Positions 1 through 5,239 of a stretch of 5,780 nucleotides of DNA are shown here, in pieces. Positions within the stretch are counted from its first letter, which is position 1. Each line of letters opens with the position of its first letter. The stretch comes from Candidatus Binatota bacterium. Its GTDB lineage: Bacteria > Desulfobacterota > Binatia > Bin18. The notes beneath the pieces are model-generated. The model was not told the origin of the DNA and made no database searches. It saw nothing but the letters and a program-made list of their open reading frames with translations. The stretch lies in assembly GCA_011523315.1 (NCBI GenBank), contig WTHE01000645.1, forward strand, positions 3,635 through 9,414, written 5' to 3'. A program made the position numbers and the translations under genes.

Positions 1-10
1 CTTGAGCCGC

Positions 11-1054
11 ATGGCCCACGATCCAACAAATCCCCGTCTCCTGTCCGATCTTTTGCCCCGGGTCAGCCGCTCCTTTTATCTGAGCCTGCGCATCCTGCCG
101 TCCGGTGTCCGTCCTTCGTTGGGCCTGGCGTATCTGTTCTGCCGGGCTGCGGATACGATCGCCGATACCACGCTGCTGCCCCCGGATCAGCGTCTGGTCC
201 AGCTCGAGCGCTATCGTCTGGCTTTTGACAAGGCCGACCTCAGTTTCCTGCCCGAGCTGCACCGCCGGCTCGGCGAGCGCCAGTCCAGCCCTGCCGAACG
301 CGAGCTGCTGCGGCGGCTGGACGCCTGCTTCGATCTGTTGGCCGGGCTCGGGTCGGACGACCAAGGACGGATCCGCGAGTTGGTCCTGACCCTCACCCAG
401 GGCATGCGGCTGGACCTGACGGTCTTTCCGGCCCAGGACGGGGAGACGACCGGAGGGCTGGCCGCACTCAGCTCCCGGCGTGACCTCGATCAGTACACCT
501 ACTATGTCGCCGGTTGTGTCGGGGAGTTCTGGACCAGGACCGTCGTAGCCCATTGTCCGGCCCTGCGCGGCTGGGACGTGACGGCCATGGTCGAGCACGG
601 CGTCCGGTTCGGCAAGGGCTTACAGCTGACCAATATCCTGCGCGACCTGGCCCATGACCTGCGTCTGGGGCGGTGTTATCTGCCGCGTGAAGACCTGGAG
701 CGGCTGGGGCTCACACCCGAGGAGCTGTTGGAGCCCGCCAACCTTGGCCGGGTACGGCCCCTGCTCAACGAGTTGCTCGATCTCAGCCTGTCCCACTACC
801 AGGCCGGCTGGCGCTATACCCTGGCCATTCCGCGTCGGGAATGGCGGCTGCGCCTGGCCTGTGCCTGGCCGCTGCTCATTGGCGGCGCGACCCTGGCCCG
901 CATCCGCGCCTCGCGCCGCCTGCTCGATCCTGCGGTCCGGCTCAAGATTGCGCGCCACCAAGTGTACGCGATCATGCTGGGCTCCTTCCTCAGCGTGTGG
1001 TCCAACCGCGCCCTGCAATACCAGTACGCCCGACTCCGAGACCGACACGGCTGA
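11..1054 (+). CDS. Squalene/phytoene synthase family protein (probable squalene synthase)
   Basis: Predicted head-to-head prenyl-diphosphate synthase (trans-isoprenyl diphosphate synthase fold). It would condense two farnesyl-PP to presqualene-PP/squalene or, less likely, two GGPP to phytoene, for hopanoid, sterol or carotenoid synthesis. From the ATG at 11 it has 347 residues, a normal family length. Visible motifs are SRSF (19-22), the first Asp-rich motif DTIAD (48-52), YTYYVAGCVG (162-171) holding the conserved catalytic-type tyrosine, and the second Asp-rich motif NILRDLAHD (208-216) followed by GRCYLP. All four Mg2+-binding aspartates (48, 52, 212, 216) are present. The YVAG-VGEFW context resembles single-enzyme squalene synthases more than HpnC/HpnD. 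The ATG at 11 puts a usual 18 residues before SRSF; an in-frame TTG at 2 is possible, and upstream sequence is not visible. No other isoprenoid gene lies in the window, so the product (squalene or phytoene) is inferred. Confidence 0.9.
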   Translation: MAHDPTNPRLLSDLLPRVSRSFYLSLRILPSGVRPSLGLAYLFCRAADTIADTTLLPPDQRLVQLERYRLAFDKADLSFLPELHRRLGERQSSPAERELLRRLDACFDLLAGLGSDDQGRIRELVLTLTQGMRLDLTVFPAQDGETTGGLAALSSRRDLDQYTYYVAGCVGEFWTRTVVAHCPALRGWDVTAMVEHGVRFGKGLQLTNILRDLAHDLRLGRCYLPREDLERLGLTPEELLEPANLGRVRPLLNELLDLSLSHYQAGWRYTLAIPRREWRLRLACAWPLLIGGATLARIRASRRLLDPAVRLKIARHQVYAIMLGSFLSVWSNRALQYQYARLRDRHG

Positions 1055-1062
1055 GGCGCACG

Positions 1063-1653
1063 ATGGCACGTTCTCCCGAACCGGATCCGGACCGGCTGCC
1101 CAGCCTGCCCGATTATCTGCGCCCCGACCTTGACATTGTGCTGGTCGGCCTGAATCCGAACCGCTACTCGGCCCAGCTCGGGCGCTATTTTGCCCGCCGC
1201 CAGAATCGGTTCTGGACCGCCCTGTCGGCCTCCGGTCTGGTGCCCGAGCCGGTTGGTCCTGGAGATGAAGCGCGCCTGCTGGGGTGGGGGATTGGGCTGA
1301 CCGATGTGGTCAAACGGCCGACCGGCGGCATCCATGAGCTGGGGGCAGAGGAGTTCCGGCGCGGCGCGCGGCAGCTGCGCCAGAAGATTACGCGCTATCG
1401 CCCGCGTATCGTGTGCTTCAACGGCCTGACCGGCTACCGGGTGTGCTGTCAGACAAAGCAGGCTCGCGTCGGCCGCCAGACCGAACGTTTTGGCGGAGCG
1501 CAGGTGTTTGCGCTGCCCTCGACCAGCCCGCGTAACGCCCACTATTCCCTGTCCGATATTATTGCCGCCATGCAGGATCTGGTGAGGCTCCGAGACGAGC
1601 TGAAAAACGCGCCAAGACACGAGTCTCCCGTCGCCCCGTCCCGCCGAATCTGA
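1063..1653 (+). CDS. Mug/TDG-type mismatch-specific uracil (thymine) DNA glycosylase
   Basis: Predicted family 2 uracil-DNA glycosylase that removes U or T from G:U and G:T mismatches, or related damaged bases, as the first step of base excision repair in the cytoplasm. It has 196 residues, close to E. coli Mug. Motif 1 is GLNPN (29-33), matching GINPG with the key Asn (31) kept but Asn in place of the last Gly. FARRQNRFW (43-51) matches the region before the Mug/TDG NxFW signature. GLTDVVKRPT (78-87) matches Mug GVTKLVDRPT. CFNG (118-121) and LPSTSPRNAHYS (151-162) match the TDG-like motif 2 and minor-groove loop; this loop is more like TDG (SSSARCAQ) than Mug (NPSGLSR). The ATG at 1063 is chosen because the 74 in-frame codons upstream lie inside the synthase gene and TGAGG (1052-1056), overlapping its stop, makes a weak ribosome site 6 bases away. 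The 8-base gap suggests one transcript and translational coupling. Confidence 0.9.
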   Translation: MARSPEPDPDRLPSLPDYLRPDLDIVLVGLNPNRYSAQLGRYFARRQNRFWTALSASGLVPEPVGPGDEARLLGWGIGLTDVVKRPTGGIHELGAEEFRRGARQLRQKITRYRPRIVCFNGLTGYRVCCQTKQARVGRQTERFGGAQVFALPSTSPRNAHYSLSDIIAAMQDLVRLRDELKNAPRHESPVAPSRRI

Positions 1654-1684
1654 TACGCTGCACGAGCGAGCAACGCGCTGTCTT

Positions 1685-1692
1685 GGGAGGAA
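1685..1692 (+). promoter_or_regulatory. Ribosome binding site fixing the GTG start of the lipoprotein gene
   Basis: GGGAGGAA contains a perfect GGAGG core (1686-1690), 4 bases before GTG at 1695. It decides between three in-frame starts: TTG at 1683 lies before the site, and GTG at 1713 is too far away and would remove the basic N-region of the signal peptide. Spacing is slightly short but workable. Confidence 0.65.
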
Positions 1693-1694
1693 TT

Positions 1695-2492
1695 GTGTCA
1701 TACTATCGAGCCGTGTTCTTTTCGCTAGCGGTCGCCAGCCTGGTGGCGACGAGTTGTACCCCAACTATGCCGCCCCGGACGCGGACGGTGTCCGCCCCGA
1801 AGCTGACCTGTGAGCAGGCCAACCGCTTGGCCTATCGGTCGGTGCAAATCCTGGGCCATCCGGTCGAGTCGGTCCAGGTCGCCACCCCCGGTTCGACGGG
1901 CTATATCGTGGCCGGCACGAATACCGAGGTGCGCCAGGGCGATGGCGGCCGGGTCACGATTACCTGCGGCGCCCAGGGGGCGACTGTCGTGCCCGAGCGA
2001 GCCGGCGTCGCGGTCCCGTCGCTGATCGGCGCGGCCGAACGCCCCGGCGGCTTCCACAATAATTTTGCCCGGACCTTCAGCATCCTGGCCGCCAACCAGG
2101 AGGCGTATGCCAACCAGGAGCCCAAGGGTGGGCTGAACATGACCCTGACGCCCTTCGACGGCTTCGAGTCGCAGATCGAGCTGGGCTCTGATCTGCCGGC
2201 CAGCGGCATCCTGCCGGTGAAGGTTGAAATCCACAACAACACCCCACGACCCTACGGGATCGAGCTGGACAAGGTCTATCTGCGTGGCGCGGGCGGGGGA
2301 CGGGTCACACCGATGGCAGCCCCGGCCGCCGGTCAGAGCAAGGCGTTGCAGGTCGAGACCCTGCAACCGGGCCAGCGGGTGAGCGGTTTTCTGTTCTATC
2401 CGATGGGCAGCTACAGTGCGGCCAGCACGATTCTGATCGACCAAGAGAACAACGAGCGCGAGGGCTTCTCGATTCAGTTCGGGAAGGACTGA
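1695..2492 (+). CDS. Predicted lipoprotein of unknown function
   Basis: I do not recognise a family. The 265-residue product starts with a short basic N-region (Arg5), a hydrophobic stretch (6-19) and a relaxed lipobox ending ATSC, giving a lipidated Cys21. Thr at +2 would favour outer-membrane sorting under the E. coli Lol rule. The mature protein has two parts. Residues about 36-110 contain two cysteines (39 and 91) that could form a disulfide and end in a strand-rich GRVTITC segment. Residues about 145-264 look like a beta-sandwich: alternating hydrophobic strands such as LPVKVEIHNNT (173-183), YGIELDKVYL (187-196) and a late QPGQRVSGFLFYP (224-236). This pattern is seen in Ig-like or DUF4352-like extracellular domains, but the similarity is only of style. 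The gene lies 41 bases after the glycosylase gene on the same strand with no terminator visible between, so co-transcription is possible. Its own strong ribosome site suggests independent translation. Confidence 0.8.
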   Translation: MSYYRAVFFSLAVASLVATSCTPTMPPRTRTVSAPKLTCEQANRLAYRSVQILGHPVESVQVATPGSTGYIVAGTNTEVRQGDGGRVTITCGAQGATVVPERAGVAVPSLIGAAERPGGFHNNFARTFSILAANQEAYANQEPKGGLNMTLTPFDGFESQIELGSDLPASGILPVKVEIHNNTPRPYGIELDKVYLRGAGGGRVTPMAAPAAGQSKALQVETLQPGQRVSGFLFYPMGSYSAASTILIDQENNEREGFSIQFGKD

Positions 2493-2522
2493 GGCGCCTG
2501 TCCCTAACGCCGCCCCTCGGTC
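2487..2522. terminator. Possible shared hairpin between convergent genes
   Basis: GACTGAGG (2487-2494) can pair with CCTCGGTC (2515-2522): seven Watson-Crick pairs and one G-T, around a 20-base loop that might shorten by pairing CG (2495-2496) with CG (2511-2512). The hairpin spans both stop codons (TGA 2490-2492 on +, TAG 2506-2504 on -). Neither strand has a clear T-tract after it, so it is at best a weak intrinsic terminator and may be chance in G+C-rich DNA. Confidence 0.25.
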
Positions 2523-3844
2523 AGCTTGTTCACGTCGTAGCGCTCCTCGACCTCTTCGCGGGTCACCCGAGGATAGTCGATCTCATAGGCCGAGAAGACG
2601 GTCGCCTGCTCTCTTTTGAGGTCGAGGATGGTAAAGCCGATATTGCGCGGCAGCTGCCTGCCCCGGTCGGCCTCGGGCTGACTGGGGTCCTCGGACCAGC
2701 CGTGCAACAGGTCGATGACCTTCCACAGCCCGCCCTGCCGGTCAAAGATCAGCACCAGAGCCGTCTCATACGTCTGGGCGTCCCAGAAATAGATTTTGCT
2801 GCCGTAGGCCCGGTTGCCGCCGACCGGGGTCTGTTCGACCACCGCGCACGGCCGGAGTTCCCAGCGGTCATTCGGCAGCCAGCCGTTGGGCCCGAAAAAG
2901 CGGGCGTAGGGGTGGCGCGAATTCATCACATGCAGCAGCACCTTCCAGCCCAGAAAGGTCCAGCTGTGGTCGAGCACCCGGCCGGAGAAGCCGGTGAAGT
3001 CGTCCAGCGTCATCTCCGTCCCGCCGACCGAGTCGTCCCGTTCGATAACCGACAGACGGCGGACCTTGCGGAGCTGGGGCAGAAATCCCCAGGCGTCGTC
3101 CTGCACACGCGGGTCGTTATAGCGATAGACCAGAAAGCGCGAGCCGCGGACATCGTAGGGTTCGAGAAACTCCACATAGTCTTTGTATTCAAAGCGTCCG
3201 GCGTCGCTGACCGGAAGCAGATAGCCAGCCTCCGCCTGCTGGGCCAGGTGGGTGTGGTAGACCCGCTGGTACAGGGCCACGATATGGCGTATCGCGGTGC
3301 CGCCGCCCTGAATCAGGTCGGGCGGAAAACCGGACAGGGGCGACGCGCTGCCGCCTTTTTCGATCAGCGCGCCCAGGTAGCGCCGGACGTGCATGCCGTA
3401 GTGCTGCCAGCGAAAGTTGAAGTTCCAGGCTGCCCGCAGACCGGCGGTCGGGTCGTCGGGATCGATCAGCGCCCGAGCGAACGGTCGCCCGGCGACATAG
3501 TTCTCAATTGCTCCGTCCTCGGCCAGGACGGTTTGCCCCGAATAGCGCTCGGTGGCGGCCAGATAGTCGGGATGGGGCGCGTAATTCCCGGACGGGGACA
3601 CGTGGAACTCGACCCCCTCAAAATCAAATTCGTCGATATAGCGGGGCGGCAGGAACGGCCGCAGCTTGTCAATATCGGCCCGCGACAGCACCTGCCCCTG
3701 TTCAAACTGCGGCGTGGTCTCCAGGTTTTCGGCAATCCAGCCCTGAATATCGGTCCGGGTAGGCAGGGACGGCTGGGCCGGGCTTGAAGACGGATGGTGG
3801 AGCAGGACGAGGGCGAATACTCCCGCAACAAAGGACCGATACAC
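2504..3844 (-). CDS. Exported DUF1329 family protein
   Basis: 446-residue protein of the DUF1329 family, periplasmic or envelope proteins often described as having an outer-membrane lipoprotein-sorting (LolA/LolB-like) fold; the biochemical role is not established. An N-terminal signal peptide is visible (Arg3, hydrophobic 5-15) with a probable signal peptidase I site after SPA (21-23). The family core is clear: FLVYRYNDPRVQDDAWGFLP (237-256), then LRKVRRL (258-264) and a TEMTLDDFTGFSG stretch (276-288). In the family this region has the form Y-N-DP-R-DD-W-Y-P-LRRVRR...DDF-G--G. A C-terminal portion about 330-425 continues the beta-rich domain. The start is GTG at 3844, supported by a strong ribosome site 5 bases upstream. 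It lies 54 bases after the MFS gene on the same strand and is probably co-transcribed. Family members often sit beside RND/MMPL exporters and DUF1302 outer-membrane proteins, neither of which is here. Confidence 0.87.
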   Translation of the reverse strand: MYRSFVAGVFALVLLHHPSSSPAQPSLPTRTDIQGWIAENLETTPQFEQGQVLSRADIDKLRPFLPPRYIDEFDFEGVEFHVSPSGNYAPHPDYLAATERYSGQTVLAEDGAIENYVAGRPFARALIDPDDPTAGLRAAWNFNFRWQHYGMHVRRYLGALIEKGGSASPLSGFPPDLIQGGGTAIRHIVALYQRVYHTHLAQQAEAGYLLPVSDAGRFEYKDYVEFLEPYDVRGSRFLVYRYNDPRVQDDAWGFLPQLRKVRRLSVIERDDSVGGTEMTLDDFTGFSGRVLDHSWTFLGWKVLLHVMNSRHPYARFFGPNGWLPNDRWELRPCAVVEQTPVGGNRAYGSKIYFWDAQTYETALVLIFDRQGGLWKVIDLLHGWSEDPSQPEADRGRQLPRNIGFTILDLKREQATVFSAYEIDYPRVTREEVEERYDVNKLTEGRR

Positions 3845-3848
3845 AGCG

Positions 3849-3856
3849 ACCTCCTC
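3849..3856 (-). promoter_or_regulatory. Strong ribosome binding site of the DUF1329 gene
   Basis: On the minus strand this reads GAGGAGGT, a near-perfect anti-16S match, with its GGAGG core 5 bases before the GTG start at 3844. It confirms the non-ATG start and is stronger than the site of any other gene here except the lipoprotein gene. It suggests the DUF1329 gene is translated well even as second gene of a transcript. Confidence 0.75.
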
Positions 3857-3898
3857 AGTCTCTCAGGACACAGCGCCTCTCCCACACTCACCACTAAT

Positions 3899-5152
3899 TC
3901 AGTCCGCCTCCGGGGCGACGGACGGGGTGGACGGAGCCGTCTTGGGCCGCAAGGCGTCCCAGGCCGACGCTCCGGCGCCGCACAGTCCGATCCCGGCCGC
4001 ACACAAAAAGGTGACCGAAAAACTCGTGGCCTCCAAGACCAGCCCCAGCCCGATCGAACTCAGACCCACGCCCACATCAAAGGCGCCCATCAGCGTGGCC
4101 AGGGCCGGACCGCGATCATGGTCGGTCGAGCGATCAACCACCTGGGCCATCAGCGACGGCTGCACGCCGCCAAAGCCGACACCCTGCAAAACGGCCGCGC
4201 TCAGCATGCCGAACTGGCTGGTCGAGTAGGCCAGAATCGTCATCGCCACGGCCAGCAGCAGCATGCCGGGGATGATTACCGCCGGCCGGCCAAAACGATC
4301 AGACAGGCGGCCGGCAAAGGGCCGTGAGACCACTACGGCGATGGAGTACACGGTAAAGAACAGGCCCGGGTTGCCGAGCTGGTGAGCCTGGACAAACAGG
4401 GGCAGAAAGGACACGACCACGCCAAAGGTCATGGTCATGCAGACCGCAATCAGACCCGGAAACAGGGCCGAGCGGCTGAACAGGGGCGGCCGCGCCGCCG
4501 GCGTGTGGAGCGGCGGCGACGGACGCTGGGGTTCGCGCAGCAGCAGGGTCAGCAGAAAGCTGACCAGGGCCAGTCCGGCCGACAGCCAGAACAGGTTGAT
4601 AAAGCCGATCCGGCCGACCAGGTAGGCGCCCAGGGCCGGGCCGATGGTCATCGACAGGTTCAGCGCCATGCCGTAATAGCCCATGGCTTCTCCACGCCGG
4701 GCGGGCGGCGCCAGGTCGGCGACAAACACGCTCGACGCCGTGGTATAGATGGCAATGCCGATGCCGTGAAAAAAGCGCAGCCCCAGCATGACCGACACCG
4801 AGCCGGCCAGGGTGTACAGGGCCGGGGCCAGGAAATAGATGAAGGTGCCCAGGCTCAGCCCGCTCTTGCGGCTCCAGATGGAGACCAGCTGTCCCGAGAG
4901 CGGCCGGGTCAGGACTGCGGACAGGGCAAACGCGCCCATGATCAGGCCGACCTGGGATTCCGCGCCGTGGAGTTCATCAACGACGAACAGCGGCAGGACG
5001 GCGAACAGCACGAACATGCTGCCCGAGAACAGAAACGCGCCAACGCACAGCAGCACGTAGTTACGGGTGAACAGGACTGCTGGAGAAGCTGTATTCTGGG
5101 AAACTTCCTGGGATGCGTGGGGAGGGGCAGGGCCGGGAGGGGCTTGAGACAT
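3899..5152 (-). CDS. Major facilitator superfamily (MFS) transporter, DHA1-like
   Basis: 417-residue inner-membrane protein with twelve predicted helices, at about 30-52, 66-86, 101-117, 120-145, 158-178, 183-205, 230-252, 262-280, 291-309, 313-335, 350-372 and 376-396, with a cytoplasmic loop at 206-229. Proton-driven efflux of small molecules is the likely role; the substrate is unknown. The second-half motif A is textbook (GRLSDRFGRP, 281-290). The first-half copy (GQLVSIWSRKSG, 87-98) lacks the usual Asp. GPALGAYL (171-178) in helix 5 resembles the antiporter motif C of drug exporters. The ATG at 5152 is chosen because it leaves a 29-residue polar tail before helix 1. Upstream in-frame codons stay open for another 209 codons but only as antisense to the TPR gene. 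No clear ribosome site precedes this ATG, and a sigma70-like promoter ends about 9 bases before it. It is probably the first gene of a two-gene transcript with the DUF1329 gene. Confidence 0.92.
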   Translation of the reverse strand: MSQAPPGPAPPHASQEVSQNTASPAVLFTRNYVLLCVGAFLFSGSMFVLFAVLPLFVVDELHGAESQVGLIMGAFALSAVLTRPLSGQLVSIWSRKSGLSLGTFIYFLAPALYTLAGSVSVMLGLRFFHGIGIAIYTTASSVFVADLAPPARRGEAMGYYGMALNLSMTIGPALGAYLVGRIGFINLFWLSAGLALVSFLLTLLLREPQRPSPPLHTPAARPPLFSRSALFPGLIAVCMTMTFGVVVSFLPLFVQAHQLGNPGLFFTVYSIAVVVSRPFAGRLSDRFGRPAVIIPGMLLLAVAMTILAYSTSQFGMLSAAVLQGVGFGGVQPSLMAQVVDRSTDHDRGPALATLMGAFDVGVGLSSIGLGLVLEATSFSVTFLCAAGIGLCGAGASAWDALRPKTAPSTPSVAPEAD

Positions 5153-5160
5153 GGCGGTCG

Positions 5161-5189
5161 AGTGTATCCGGGCCGACTCGGTGTGACAA
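5161..5189 (-). promoter_or_regulatory. Candidate sigma70 promoter for the MFS gene
   Basis: On the minus strand TTGTCA (5189-5184, 5 of 6 to TTGACA) and TACACT (5166-5161, 4 of 6 to TATAAT) are separated by exactly 17 bases. Transcription would start near 5154, at most a few bases before the ATG at 5152, which lacks a ribosome site. That fits a leaderless message. Confidence 0.45.
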
Positions 5190-5203
5190 GGCGGCCGGGG
5201 CGA

Positions 5204-5232
5204 TTGACAGCCGGCCGAAGACGGGGCGGAAT
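5204..5232 (+). promoter_or_regulatory. Candidate sigma70 promoter for the TPR lipoprotein gene
   Basis: A perfect TTGACA (5204-5209) is followed after 17 bases by CGGAAT (5227-5232), only 3 of 6 to TATAAT. Transcription would start around 5239-5240, at the ATG itself. The -35 box lies 14 bases from the -35 box of the divergent MFS promoter. The poor -10 keeps confidence low. Confidence 0.3.
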
Positions 5233-5239
5233 AGCGGCC

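Noticed and set aside
841..1062. 74-codon upstream extension of the glycosylase
   Set aside because: It lies wholly inside the synthase gene in another frame and resembles nothing in the glycosylase family; the 196-residue form matches the usual length.
814..1764. 316-codon open frame on the - strand across the synthase, glycosylase and lipoprotein genes
   Set aside because: It crosses three recognisable + strand genes and has no recognisable protein features; it is a composition shadow.
1725..2444. 239-codon minus-strand frame opposite the lipoprotein gene
   Set aside because: No plausible protein features; the + strand has a ribosome site, signal peptide and lipobox.
2702..3787. 361-codon open frame on the + strand opposite the DUF1329 gene
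   Set aside because: It shows no domain or signal, and long antisense frames are expected in G+C-rich coding DNA; the minus-strand protein has clear family motifs, a signal peptide and a ribosome site.
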